DNA of 64,000 nucleotides from Halomonas sp. McH1-25 (GTDB lineage Bacteria; Pseudomonadota; Gammaproteobacteria; Pseudomonadales; Halomonadaceae): positions 62,001-126,000 of the forward strand of contig NZ_JAKRFI010000007.1 in NCBI RefSeq assembly GCF_022348165.1. The letters are read 5' to 3'. Positions 9,115-17,488 of the stretch are shown piece by piece. Made by a program: the position numbers and the translations under genes. Position 1 is the first letter of the stretch. The number at the start of each line of letters is the position of its first letter. Below the pieces are notes generated by a model. That model had not been told where the DNA came from, did no database searches, and saw only the letters and a list, made by a program, of their open reading frames with translations.

Positions 9115-10536
9115 ATGGCAGCAGTGAGCGAATTGCTGTCTTCGTCGGCCTGGCAGGCCGTCATGGCGGCGGGACTGGCCGTCGTGATCGGTCTGTGGCT
9201 GGCGACGTGGCGGCGGGCGAAACAGCGCCAGCAGGCGTTGATGCAGCGTCTCGACGAGAGCGAAGCGCTGCGCCAGCGCCTGGAACAGGAACTGGCCCAT
9301 AGCGATGCCCAGCTCGACGGCGTGCGCGAACAGTTGACCGAACGCGACCAGCGTCTCGACGCGCTCAACGAGCGTCTGGCGGGGTTGCGCGAGCGCCAGG
9401 CGCGTCTCGAGGCCGAACGCGACCAGCAGCGTACGCACCATGCCGAGAAGCTGGCCTTGCTCGAGGAGGCGCGCGAGCGTCTCAAGCAGGATTTCGAGGT
9501 GCTGGCCGGGCGCATCTTCGACGAGCGTCAGCGTACCTTCGCCAGCCACAGCCGGGAGAGCCTGGAGGCGCTGCTCAAGCCATTCCGCGAGCAGGTGGGC
9601 ACCTTCCAGCGTCGCGTCGAGGAACTGCACGGCCAGGACAGCCGCGAGCGCACTACGCTGCGTGCCCAGATCGAACAGCTCGCCGGGCTCAACCGTCAGA
9701 TGAGTGAGGAAGCCGCCAATCTGGCCAAGGCCCTCAAGGGCGACAAGAAGATGCAGGGCAACTGGGGCGAGATGGTGCTGGAGACGGTGCTGGAGCGTTC
9801 CGGCCTGCGCCGCGACATCGAGTACCGTCGTGAGGTGTCCATCGACGGCGATAATGGCCGTCAGCGTCCCGACGCAGTGATCTACCTGCCCGACGACAAG
9901 CACCTGATCATCGATGCCAAGGTCTCGCTGAACGCCTACGTCAGCTACGTCAACGCCGAGGACGACACGGCGCGTGCCGCGGCGCTCAAGGCGCACGTCC
10001 AGTCGGTGCGCAGCCATGTCGAGGCCTTGGTACAGCGCGACTACGCGCGCCTGCCGGGGCTGACCTCGCCCGATTTCGTGTTCATGTTCATGCCGGTGGA
10101 GCCGGCCTTCGCGGTGGCCTTCGAGAACGATGATCTGCTGTTCCAGGATGCCTTTGCCCGCCACGTGGTGGTGGTGACGCCGACCACGTTATTGGCGAGC
10201 CTGCGTACCGTGGCCAGCCTGTGGAGCCTGGAGCGTCAGAACGAGAATGCCCGCCTGATCGCCGAACGTGCCGGACGACTGCTCGACAAGTTCAGTGGCT
10301 TTGCCGAAAGTCTCGAGGAGGTGGGAAGGCATCTGGAGCGAGCCCAAAGCAGTTACGGACAGGCCATGAACCGGCTCAAGACCGGGCAGGGCAATCTGGT
10401 CAGCCAGGCCGTGGAACTCGAACGCCTCGGCGTACGCATGAAGAAATCCCTACCCGAGCAACTGCGACGCGAGGCCGAGCTCGACGAGGTGGAGCGACCG
10501 AAAATCAGTTGGGACGAGCAGGAGGGGACGCAGTGA
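9115..10536 (+). CDS. rmuC: DNA recombination protein RmuC homolog
   Basis: 473 residues. One N-terminal membrane helix (about residues 13-30), a long heptad-rich coiled coil (about residues 35-210), then the RmuC domain with GNWGEMVLETVLERSGLRRDIE, PDAVIYLPDDKHLIIDAKVSL and FVFMFMPVEPAF, related to restriction-endonuclease-like folds. RmuC limits inversions at short inverted repeats in E. coli. The ATG is preceded by GGGGAG at nine bases. It is transcribed alone and converges on dps with a shared hairpin. Confidence 0.92.
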   Translation: MAAVSELLSSSAWQAVMAAGLAVVIGLWLATWRRAKQRQQALMQRLDESEALRQRLEQELAHSDAQLDGVREQLTERDQRLDALNERLAGLRERQARLEAERDQQRTHHAEKLALLEEARERLKQDFEVLAGRIFDERQRTFASHSRESLEALLKPFREQVGTFQRRVEELHGQDSRERTTLRAQIEQLAGLNRQMSEEAANLAKALKGDKKMQGNWGEMVLETVLERSGLRRDIEYRREVSIDGDNGRQRPDAVIYLPDDKHLIIDAKVSLNAYVSYVNAEDDTARAAALKAHVQSVRSHVEALVQRDYARLPGLTSPDFVFMFMPVEPAFAVAFENDDLLFQDAFARHVVVVTPTTLLASLRTVASLWSLERQNENARLIAERAGRLLDKFSGFAESLEEVGRHLERAQSSYGQAMNRLKTGQGNLVSQAVELERLGVRMKKSLPEQLRREAELDEVERPKISWDEQEGTQ

Positions 10537-10550
10537 GCGACCCAAGACAA

Positions 10551-10571
10551 CGCCGCCCGAAAAGGGCGGCG
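10551..10571. terminator. Bidirectional terminator between rmuC and dps
   Basis: Perfect 8-bp stem CGCCGCCC-GAAAA-GGGCGGCG placed between two convergent genes, 14 bases after the rmuC stop and 30 bases after the dps stop. Confidence 0.75.
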
Positions 10572-10600
10572 TGATGTGCAAGCGATGACCTGCGGATCAT

Positions 10601-11074
10601 TCAGCCCAGGTAGGCGTTGAGCATCCAAACGGCTTTTTCCTGCTCGCCGATGTAGTCGCTGATCTGTGAGGCAGTACCTTCGTCGTCGGCCTCGGAGGCG
10701 ACGACGAGCACTTCGCGCTGGAGCCCGATCAGGGTCTGATACCCCTTGACGATACCGCGTACGCAATCCGAACCGTCCAGAACGTTCTTGTCTTCGGCGA
10801 TACGCGTCAGCTCCATGTAATCGCTGTAGGCATGGATCGGCCGATAGCCCAAAGTCAGGATACGTTCGGCGACCTCGTCGATCTTGGCCAGCAGGTCGGT
10901 GTAGTGTTCCTCGAACTTGTCATGCAGCTCGAAGAACTGCTTGCCGCGCACGTTCCAGTGATAGCCGCGCACGTTCATGTAGAAAACCTGATAGTTGGCC
11001 AGCAGCGCATTGAGCTTGTCGGCCAGCTGGCTGGCCTTCTCGGCATTCAGGCCAATGGCATTGGTGTCGGTCAT
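10601..11074 (-). CDS. dps: Dps family DNA-binding ferritin-like protein
   Basis: 157 residues, the usual Dps length. It oxidises Fe2+ with H2O2 and stores iron in a dodecamer shell, protecting DNA in stationary phase. The inter-subunit ferroxidase motif is intact: MNVRGYHWNVRGKQFFELHDKFEEHY with the conserved His, Asp and Glu, and LTLGYRP follows as in DpsA-type proteins. The start at 11074 follows ATGGAGGAAAGTTC. The upstream region overlaps the 3' end of the glycerate kinase gene and holds an AT-rich palindrome CCTATATAGG (11155-11164) that might belong to a promoter or operator. Confidence 0.93.
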   Translation of the reverse strand: MTDTNAIGLNAEKASQLADKLNALLANYQVFYMNVRGYHWNVRGKQFFELHDKFEEHYTDLLAKIDEVAERILTLGYRPIHAYSDYMELTRIAEDKNVLDGSDCVRGIVKGYQTLIGLQREVLVVASEADDEGTASQISDYIGEQEKAVWMLNAYLG

Positions 11075-11178
11075 GAACTTTCCTCCATGAGTGATGAAAC
11101 CTGCCTCAAGGCTAGCGTATTGGCCAGGGAAGAGACAGGCAACGACGTGCATAGCCTATATAGGATTGAGCAATCGAT

Positions 11179-12357
11179 TCATTCATGGTGATTGGCAGGC
11201 ACGCTTTCAAGTGCATCGGGATTGCCTGGCGCTGCGTCAAACAGCCGCGCAATGCCCTCGGCGCGGTCGGCGAGCAGCTCGGCGCAGCGCGGCAGGGCCT
11301 CGTCCAATGTCATCAGCCGGTCGGCGAGAGCGAAGGCGGCGGTGACGCCCTCGTCGTAGGCTGCCTGCCAGCCGCTGCCCAGCCGTCCGGCAAGCACTAC
11401 CACCGGCACGCCATGCCGCCGGGCGGCGCGTGCGATGCCGATGGGCGTCTTGCCGGAAAGGCTCTGGCCGTCGAGCTGCCCTTCGCCGGTGATCACCAGG
11501 GCTGCGTCGTGCAGGTGACGATCGAAACCGGCCTGGTCCATGACCAGCTCGATTCCCGGACGCAGCTCGGCGTTGAGGAACGCGCGCGCTGCAAAGCCCA
11601 TGCCCCCGGCGGCACCGGCACCCGGCAGATCGCGATGATCTTCGCCCAACGCGTCGGCGACCCGGTCTGCGAAATGCGCCAGTGCGGCGTCGAGGCGTTC
11701 GACATCCGCTTCGCTGGCCCCTTTCTGGGGCCCGAACACCGCACTGGCGCCACGTGGCCCGAGCAGTGGGTTGTCGACATCGACGGCGGCATCTACCCGT
11801 AGCCGTGCCAGGCGCGGATCGAGCTTCGACAGGTCGAGCCGGTGCAGATCGGCCAGGGCCGCCCCGCCTGGCGGTAACGGACGGCCCTCGGTGTCGAGCA
11901 GGCACGCCCCCAGCGCCTCGAGCATACCGGCACCGCCATCGTTGGTGGCGCTGCCGCCGAGGGTCAGCAACAGGCGCTCGGCGCCGGCATCCAGCGCGGC
12001 GAGGATCAGTTCGCCGACACCGCGGGTGGTGCTGTGCAACGCGGTGCGCTGCTGCTGGGTCAGCGCCTGGAGGCCGCTGGCCTCGGCGAGCTCCACGTAA
12101 GCTGTGCGAGTGTCGGCATGCCAGCCCCAGCTGGCTGTGGCCAGGCGACCCAGGGCATCATGCACATCGGCCGTGCGTCGTTCGGCGCCGGTAGCGGCCA
12201 GCAGGGCGTCGAGCGTACCTTCGCCGCCATCGCCCATGGGGCATTCGATGAGCTCCGCCTCAGGCAGGGCGCGGCGCAGCCCGGCGGCAATGGCCGTCGC
12301 GGCAGCCCGGGCCGGCAGGGCATCCTTGTAGCTGTCGGGAGCGATCAGGATCCTCAT
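11179..12357 (-). CDS. Glycerate kinase (GarK/GlxK family)
   Basis: 392 residues. It phosphorylates D-glycerate, feeding glyoxylate/glucarate catabolism into glycolysis. The family start MRILIAPDSYKDAL, the GDGGEGT motif (residues 42-48), LLTLGGSATNDGGAGML and LVITGEGQLDGQSLSGKTP are all present. The type-1 family yields 2-phosphoglycerate. A GAGGAACGC ribosome site precedes the ATG. No hydroxypyruvate or tartronate reductase gene is adjacent, so it is not in the classical glyoxylate cluster. Confidence 0.92.
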   Translation of the reverse strand: MRILIAPDSYKDALPARAAATAIAAGLRRALPEAELIECPMGDGGEGTLDALLAATGAERRTADVHDALGRLATASWGWHADTRTAYVELAEASGLQALTQQQRTALHSTTRGVGELILAALDAGAERLLLTLGGSATNDGGAGMLEALGACLLDTEGRPLPPGGAALADLHRLDLSKLDPRLARLRVDAAVDVDNPLLGPRGASAVFGPQKGASEADVERLDAALAHFADRVADALGEDHRDLPGAGAAGGMGFAARAFLNAELRPGIELVMDQAGFDRHLHDAALVITGEGQLDGQSLSGKTPIGIARAARRHGVPVVVLAGRLGSGWQAAYDEGVTAAFALADRLMTLDEALPRCAELLADRAEGIARLFDAAPGNPDALESVPANHHE

Positions 12358-12537
12358 GCGTTCCTCGCTGGGTTATGGTTATCGTCATGACTATCGCGCA
12401 CTCCGTGGACGACGACAACGCGCGTGCCGGTGCATGAGCGACATAGACTATTGCTTCCCGGCATTCGCTCGGTCGTGACTACGCTCAATTCAGGCCGGGC
12501 GCTAACTGCCAGGCAACAACCCTGCGTGAGGTGAACC

Positions 12538-13086
12538 ATGCTCAGCTTGCGAAGCAGTTTGATCGTGATGGGCGCCGTAGTGCTTGGCGGCTGCCAGTCC
12601 CTGTCTTCCCAGGATCCCTTGACGACAGCGGAGGCCGACGTGCCGGCGCAGTGCCAATGGGCGCGCAGCGGCGAGGTTACCCGCGAGCGCTGGATGCGCG
12701 CAGCGGTAGCCGAGCTCGAAGCGCGTAATTACATGATTACCAATACCGAGGCCGAACTCGGCGTGATCAGCGCCGAACAGCACACGCGCCGCCCGGGACT
12801 GGGCGCGGCGGGTGGCCCCTGGTTCGGGTTCGGTTCGATGTGGGGAGGCTTTGGACGTCGCTCCGGCGTGTCGATAGGCTATGGGGTGCATTTCGATGAC
12901 GACCCGCTGGAAGTCGAGCGTCTCTCGGTCGTCATCGACGAGGACAGAGTGACCGTGACCCGGGATGCCAGCGTCATCGATGATGGCTACCTGGTCGATG
13001 CACGTCCGATCAACCGGCCCGATTTCTGCCGCGATTTCAGTGCGGCCATCGAGTCCCGCCTGCTCGTGGAGGGCCCCTTGCAATGA
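12538..13086 (+). CDS. Hypothetical lipoprotein, first gene of the dctBD block
   Basis: 182 residues with a signal sequence and lipobox LGGC (Cys19), so probably an envelope lipoprotein. After a short cysteine-bearing segment it has an acidic alpha/beta-looking region, a Gly/Trp/Phe-rich patch around residues 85-105 (GPWFGFGSMWGGFG) and a C-terminal domain with YLVDARPINRPDFC. No family is recognised. A TGAGGTGA ribosome site precedes the ATG. Its stop overlaps the start of the next lipoprotein gene (ATGA), which in turn overlaps the sensor kinase gene, so all four genes are translationally coupled. Confidence 0.8.
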   Translation: MLSLRSSLIVMGAVVLGGCQSLSSQDPLTTAEADVPAQCQWARSGEVTRERWMRAAVAELEARNYMITNTEAELGVISAEQHTRRPGLGAAGGPWFGFGSMWGGFGRRSGVSIGYGVHFDDDPLEVERLSVVIDEDRVTVTRDASVIDDGYLVDARPINRPDFCRDFSAAIESRLLVEGPLQ

Positions 13087-13439
13087 AACGCTTGTCGATA
13101 GTGCTGCTGTCGTTGGCGCTGACGGCATGCGCTGCAACGCCGACACCCTTGCCCGATCGTCAGCTCCGTGTCGAGGCATCGCCCGAGCGGGCGCTGGAGG
13201 TGGGGCTGGATGCGCTGGTCGAGCGCGGCTTCGTGATTCGCCTGGCCGATGTCGAGCTGGGACGTATCGATGCCGTGCGTGCGGCGCGGCCGGGCTATGT
13301 GGTCCATTACAAGGTGCGGGAGGAAGCGACCGGCACCTGGATCGTCCTGTCGGGACGTCGTGGCACGGGGGCCATCGAGCCCTCTCGCTTCGATCCGTTG
13401 CTGGATGACATCGCCGCGCGTTTGGAGGCGGCGCAGTGA
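13083..13439 (+). CDS. Hypothetical small lipoprotein coupled to the sensor kinase gene
   Basis: 118 residues with signal sequence and lipobox LTAC (Cys16). The mature part (ERALEVGLDALVERGFVIR...) resembles the C-terminal kind of domain of the preceding lipoprotein, both asking 'how an envelope value varies with a residue fold' that I cannot assign to a family. Start and stop codons overlap both neighbours (ATGA with the upstream gene, GTGA with the kinase), a strong sign of a single mRNA with coupled translation. A role as an accessory of the sensor is possible but is only context. Confidence 0.8.
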   Translation: MKRLSIVLLSLALTACAATPTPLPDRQLRVEASPERALEVGLDALVERGFVIRLADVELGRIDAVRAARPGYVVHYKVREEATGTWIVLSGRRGTGAIEPSRFDPLLDDIAARLEAAQ

Positions 13440-15250
13440 GGGAGAGGCGCCGACAAGGTTTGCAGCGAGGATTGATAGGGGGCCTGAGTGTCCTGGTCGT
13501 GGTATCTCTGTGGTGGGTGTGGCACTGGCAGCTTACCGGCGAAACCCGCGAGGCCATCCGGCATGCCGAAAGCCGTCTGGCGCTCTACTCGAGCAGTCTC
13601 GAGGGCGCCCTGCAGCGCTTTACCTATTTGCCCGGCCTGCTGGCCCGACAGCCCCTGATTCGCAGCGCCTTGACGGAAGAAGCGGCGACGGGGAGCGAGC
13701 GCATCAATGAGCATCTGGCGCGTGTCGCCGAACGTTCGGGGGCCGAGGCGATCTATCTGATGGATACGCAGGGCGATACGCTGGCGGCCAGCAACTACGC
13801 GTCTGCGCAGAGCTTCATCGGTCATCGTTATCATTACCGCCCCTATTTCATCGAAGCCATGCGCGGCAATCAGGGCGAATTCTTTGCGGTGGGCAGCACC
13901 ACCGGACGCCCCGGCTATTTCGTGTCGGCTCCCGTATATGCGGGTGGCGATGCCCGGCGGATCATTGGTGTACTGACGGTCAAGGTGTCGCTGGAATCGC
14001 TGCAGGCGGATTGGCGTCAGGCCGACGAGAAAGTGCTGTTGACCGATGCCAATGGCGTGGTGATCCTGTCCAGCCGTCCGGCCTGGCGATTTCACCGCCT
14101 TGGATCGCTCGACGACGACGCCTTGGCAACCATCCGCAGCCAGCGCCAGTTCATCGGCAATCCATTGGCCCCGCTGGGCTATCGGCTGGCCGATGGCTCC
14201 CTGCTGATCGGCTCGGCCGGGGTCGGCGAACGCTTCTTTACCCAGGCCAGCCCACAAGGCACGCTGGGCTGGACGATGCACTATCTGGTCCCGGTCCGCC
14301 CACTATATGCCGGTGCACGCAATGCGGTACTCGCCGGTATCGCCGTGTGGCTGGCGCTGGTACTGCTCGGGTTGTGGCTGCGCGAACGTCAACAGCGCCT
14401 GCGCCTGCGGTTGCGCGAGGCCAGCATCATGCGCGACGCTAACGAGCGTCTGGAAACCCGGGTGGCCGAACGCACCCGCGAGCTCGAATCGGCCCAGGCC
14501 GAACTGGTCCAGGCCGGCAAACTGGCGGCGTTGGGCACCATGGCGGCGGGCATCGCTCATGAGCTCAACCAGCCGCTGGCGGGCATTCGCACCTATGCCG
14601 CCAGCGGTGCCCGGCTGCTCGAACGTGGCCGCCAGGAGGCGGCCGCGGACAACTTCCAGCGCATCCAGGCCCTCTCCGATCGCTTGGCCACCCTGATCCG
14701 CCAACTCAAGCTGTTCGCCCGCAAGGGCGGCGCCCGAGAACCGGTCGATCTGCTGGCACGTCTCGATTTCGTACTCGAATTGCTCGGTGAACGACTCTCC
14801 CGCCAAAACGTCGCGTTGCATCTCGACCTGCCCGACGAGCCGTTGCGGCCGGTCTGGGTGGCAGGTGACGATATCCGTCTGGAACAGTTGCTGACCAACC
14901 TGCTGCGCAATGCCTTGGACGCCCTGCGCGAGATCACGTCCCCCAGCCTGGAAATCCGTGTCGCAATGCATGACGAGACGGTCGTGCTGACCGTTACTGA
15001 TAACGGACCGGGTATCGATGCGCAGGCGCTCAAGCACCTTTTCGACCCGTTCTTCACCACCAAGCGCGTCGGTGATGGGCTGGGCTTGGGCCTGTTCATT
15101 TCCTACGGCATCGTGCAGGATCTCGGCGGTCGCATCCATGCCGACAACCGTCCGGCATCGCAGGGCAGCGGTGCCCGTTTCCGCGTCGAGCTGCCTGGGC
15201 TGCAGGGCAAGCGGCAGACCCGGCCAACCCGCGAGGAGACCCTGACATGA
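13436..15250 (+). CDS. dctB: DctB-like membrane sensor histidine kinase
   Basis: 604 residues, GTG start overlapping the previous stop. Two membrane helices (about residues 12-33 and 296-318) flank a periplasmic double-Cache/PDC sensor domain with GHRYHYRPYFIEAM, close to the dicarboxylate-binding motif of DctB. A cytoplasmic coiled coil leads to the HisKA dimerisation helix with phospho-acceptor His375 in GIAHELNQPLAG, then HATPase_c with N box LLRNALDAL, DNGPGID, FDPFFTTK and GLGLGLFIS. It should phosphorylate the DctD-like partner encoded next (ATGA overlap). Because the nearby transporter is a TAXI-TRAP system, the ligand is probably an organic acid but its identity is open. Confidence 0.9.
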   Translation: MRERRRQGLQRGLIGGLSVLVVVSLWWVWHWQLTGETREAIRHAESRLALYSSSLEGALQRFTYLPGLLARQPLIRSALTEEAATGSERINEHLARVAERSGAEAIYLMDTQGDTLAASNYASAQSFIGHRYHYRPYFIEAMRGNQGEFFAVGSTTGRPGYFVSAPVYAGGDARRIIGVLTVKVSLESLQADWRQADEKVLLTDANGVVILSSRPAWRFHRLGSLDDDALATIRSQRQFIGNPLAPLGYRLADGSLLIGSAGVGERFFTQASPQGTLGWTMHYLVPVRPLYAGARNAVLAGIAVWLALVLLGLWLRERQQRLRLRLREASIMRDANERLETRVAERTRELESAQAELVQAGKLAALGTMAAGIAHELNQPLAGIRTYAASGARLLERGRQEAAADNFQRIQALSDRLATLIRQLKLFARKGGAREPVDLLARLDFVLELLGERLSRQNVALHLDLPDEPLRPVWVAGDDIRLEQLLTNLLRNALDALREITSPSLEIRVAMHDETVVLTVTDNGPGIDAQALKHLFDPFFTTKRVGDGLGLGLFISYGIVQDLGGRIHADNRPASQGSGARFRVELPGLQGKRQTRPTREETLT

Positions 15251-16581
15251 GCGAGCTGCCTGTATGGCTGGTCGATGATGACCCAGGCGTGCGCGAATCG
15301 CTGACCCAATGGTTGGAACTGTCCGACCTGCCGGTGCGGGCCTTCGACTCTGCCGAGACGGCGCTCGCCGAGCTCTTGAATGGCGCCGATTGCGGCGTGC
15401 TGATTTCGGACGTGAAGATGCCCGGTCTCGATGGCCTGGAACTGCTGCGCCAGGTGCAGGCGTGCGATGCCGGTCTGCCGGTCATGCTGATTACCGGCCA
15501 CGGTGACGTGCCCATGGCGGTCGAGGCCATGCGCGAGGGGGCCTGGGATTTCATCGAGAAGCCCTTCGAGCCCGAGCGGCTGGAGGAGCGGGTGCGACGT
15601 GCTCTGGAGCGGCGCCTGTTGCACCACGAGAACGACCGTCTGCGCCAGGCGTTGCGCCAGGGCGATCTGGCGGCGCGCCTGCTCGGCGAGTCGCCCGGCA
15701 TCCGGCGCCTGCGCGATCAGATCGGCAACCTGGCCTCGACACGGGCCAACGTGGTGATCCGCGGCGAGACCGGCAGCGGCAAGGAAGTCGTTGCACGCTG
15801 CCTGCACGATTTCGGCATGGCCCGGCAGGCACCGTTCGTGGCACTCAATTGCGGCGCCATCGCTCCCGATCTGATCGAGTCCGAGCTGTTCGGCCACGAG
15901 AAGGGCGCGTTCACCGGCGCGCTGGAAAGCCGCATCGGCAAGCTGGAGCATGCCAGCGGCGGCACCCTGTTTCTCGATGAGGTCGAGTCGATGCCGCTGT
16001 CGGCCCAGGTCAAGCTGCTGCGTGCCCTGCAGGAAGGCGAAATCTCGCGGCTGGGCAGCAATGACGTGATCCGCCTCGATCTGCGCGTAGTGGCTGCCAC
16101 CAAGCTCGATTTGCTGGACCTGGCGGCGCAGGGCGAGTTCCGCGAGGACCTCTACTACCGGCTGGCCATCGCCGAGCTGGTCATTCCGCCGCTGCGCGAG
16201 CGCCACGAGGATATCGGCATGCTGTTCATGCATTTCTGCCGGCAGGCGGCCGAGGTTCACCAGCGTCCGCCGCGCGATCCCGACGGCGAGCTGCTTGCCG
16301 CACTCGGCCAGCATGCCTGGCCCGGCAATCTGCGCGAACTGCGCAACGTCGCCACGCGCTTCACGCTGGGGCTCGACGTGCCCCAACTGGCCGAGCCGGC
16401 CAGCGACAGCGAAGGCTCGCTCAGCGAGCAGGTCGCCGCCTTCGAGTCCGCCTTGCTGCGCGCCGCCCTGGTTCGTCATCGCGGCAATATCCAGGCGGTG
16501 CTGGATGAGCTGGAGCTGCCGAGGCGGACATTGAATCAGAAGATGCAGAAGTATGGACTACGTCGCGAGGCCTTCCTCTAG
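15247..16581 (+). CDS. dctD: DctD-like sigma54-dependent response regulator
   Basis: 444 residues. Receiver domain with phospho-acceptor Asp55 (VLISDVKMPG) and the conserved Lys of EKPFEP, then an AAA+ domain with Walker A GETGSGKE (from residue 173), the sigma54-contacting GAFTGA loop (from residue 220) and Walker B GGTLFLDEVE. A C-terminal Fis-type helix-turn-helix ends in LPRRTLNQKMQKYGL. Architecture and the coupling to the DctB-like kinase define it as an enhancer-binding activator. A fitting -24/-12 promoter with two upstream palindromes lies 0.8 kb downstream in front of the TAXI-TRAP operon, the probable target. Confidence 0.93.
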   Translation: MSELPVWLVDDDPGVRESLTQWLELSDLPVRAFDSAETALAELLNGADCGVLISDVKMPGLDGLELLRQVQACDAGLPVMLITGHGDVPMAVEAMREGAWDFIEKPFEPERLEERVRRALERRLLHHENDRLRQALRQGDLAARLLGESPGIRRLRDQIGNLASTRANVVIRGETGSGKEVVARCLHDFGMARQAPFVALNCGAIAPDLIESELFGHEKGAFTGALESRIGKLEHASGGTLFLDEVESMPLSAQVKLLRALQEGEISRLGSNDVIRLDLRVVAATKLDLLDLAAQGEFREDLYYRLAIAELVIPPLRERHEDIGMLFMHFCRQAAEVHQRPPRDPDGELLAALGQHAWPGNLRELRNVATRFTLGLDVPQLAEPASDSEGSLSEQVAAFESALLRAALVRHRGNIQAVLDELELPRRTLNQKMQKYGLRREAFL

Positions 16582-16585
16582 CTCA

Positions 16586-16715
16586 TATCTGAAAAGTGCC
16601 TGTGCGCGGCCATACGGCGTTAAAAATCGGTTCGGAGTGCTCATTTACACTTAGTAAACTCCGCTTCCTCACCGCTTTTGCCTGGTCTGGCCATTGCTCG
16701 GCAACTTTTCAGATA
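16586..16715. repeat. 130-bp fold-back element with terminal inverted repeats (MITE/REP-like)
   Basis: Begins 4 bases after the dctD stop. The ends are inverted copies: TATCTGAAAAGTGCC at the left and GGCAACTTTTCAGATA at the right. The interior is also a long imperfect inverted repeat (GGCCATACGGC.. with ..CCTGGTCTGGCC, and GGAGTGCTCATTTAC with GTAAACTCC around a short loop), so the whole can fold into one hairpin. No coding potential. No second copy was seen in this window. The rest of the gap, 16716-16849, shows nothing recognisable. Confidence 0.65.
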
Positions 16716-16849
16716 CGACCAGAGGGCTTGGTTAGAGCCTGTGCTCGTGACGGATGCCGGTGGCTTTTACGCTTCAGTGCGCTGCCAATTTCCACCGTCT
16801 TGCCGATTTATCCAAGAATTCCATCTCTGTTGGCTTGCCAGCGAGAACC

Positions 16850-17278
16850 TCACTTGGGCCCGTCGGGCAGGGTGTTGACGAGCATCAACAGCTGATCGCG
16901 TATCTCGGCGAGGGCATGGGTGTCGTAGGGCTGACGCTCGCCGACGCCCCACACCGGAGCCGGCCAGGCGGCGTCGTCCTGGCGGCGCAGGATGACGTGG
17001 ACGTGGAGCTGCGGGACCTGATTGCCGAGGGTGGCAATATTCAGCTTGTCGCCGTCCAGGACGGTCTTCATGCCATGCGCGAGCGAGGTGGCTTCGCGCC
17101 ATAGCTGGGTCTGGTCCTCCGCCGACAGTTCATGGACCTCACTGATGTCGGCGCGCCGAGGCACGAGAATCAGCCACGGGAACCGCGCGTCGTCCATCAG
17201 GCAGACCCGGCACAGCGGCAAGTCGGAAAGGTGGTGCGTGTCCGCGTCCAGACGCGGATGGAGCTGGAAGTCGTTCAT
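16850..17278 (-). CDS. HIT domain protein
   Basis: 142 residues. Histidine-triad nucleotide hydrolase/transferase family. The motif reads QLHVHVILR (His92, His94): the central nucleophilic His and third His are present, while the first triad His is Gln, as in a common bacterial subgroup. The N-terminal part (CRVCLMDDARFPWLILVPRR) is typical. A GAGGAGAGCGGCA ribosome site precedes the ATG. The gene sits between the two-component system and the transporter it probably controls, on the opposite strand. Substrate unknown. Confidence 0.88.
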   Translation of the reverse strand: MNDFQLHPRLDADTHHLSDLPLCRVCLMDDARFPWLILVPRRADISEVHELSAEDQTQLWREATSLAHGMKTVLDGDKLNIATLGNQVPQLHVHVILRRQDDAAWPAPVWGVGERQPYDTHALAEIRDQLLMLVNTLPDGPK

Positions 17279-17310
17279 TGCCGCTCTCCTCGGACATCCT
17301 TCGTCGACCT

Positions 17311-17363
17311 ATCGGCAATTTTTTGCCGATGCGTCTCGGCGCTATCGGCGGAAACTTGCCAAT
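17311..17363 (+). promoter_or_regulatory. Paired palindromes, candidate DctD binding sites (UAS)
   Basis: Site 1 (17311-17330) is ATCGGCAA-TTTT-TTGCCGAT, a perfect inverted repeat. Site 2 (17344-17363) is ATCGGC-N8-GCCAAT, the same half-sites with one mismatch. Their centres are 33 bp apart, about three helical turns, and lie about 107 and 74 bp upstream of the GG of the -24 element. Tandem sites at this distance are usual for sigma54 activators. Assignment to the DctD-like protein is inference. Confidence 0.6.
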
Positions 17364-17423
17364 GGCGTCGATGCTCGCCTGCCATGCTATCTGTAACGTT
17401 ATGATTAATCGGTGATTTCGAAA

Positions 17424-17442
17424 TTTGGCAAGGCCCTTGCAA
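17424..17442 (+). promoter_or_regulatory. Sigma54 (-24/-12) promoter of the TAXI-TRAP operon
   Basis: The sequence TTTGGCAAGGCCCTTGCAA has GG and GC separated by exactly 10 bases and matches the TGGCAYR-N4-TTGCW consensus almost fully. It ends 46 bases before the start codon of the receptor gene and lies downstream of two palindromic sites and a sigma54 activator gene. Confidence 0.85.
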
Positions 17443-17488
17443 TATGACTGATGCAGACAATAAACGCCAGTTTCTCCAGGAGAACAAT

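Noticed and set aside
9077-9127. A 16-codon ORF ahead of rmuC
   Set aside because: It overlaps the rmuC start and shows no leader-peptide features.
13307-14281. Long minus-strand frame opposite dctB
   Set aside because: Shadow of the GC-rich kinase gene, no motifs or ribosome site.
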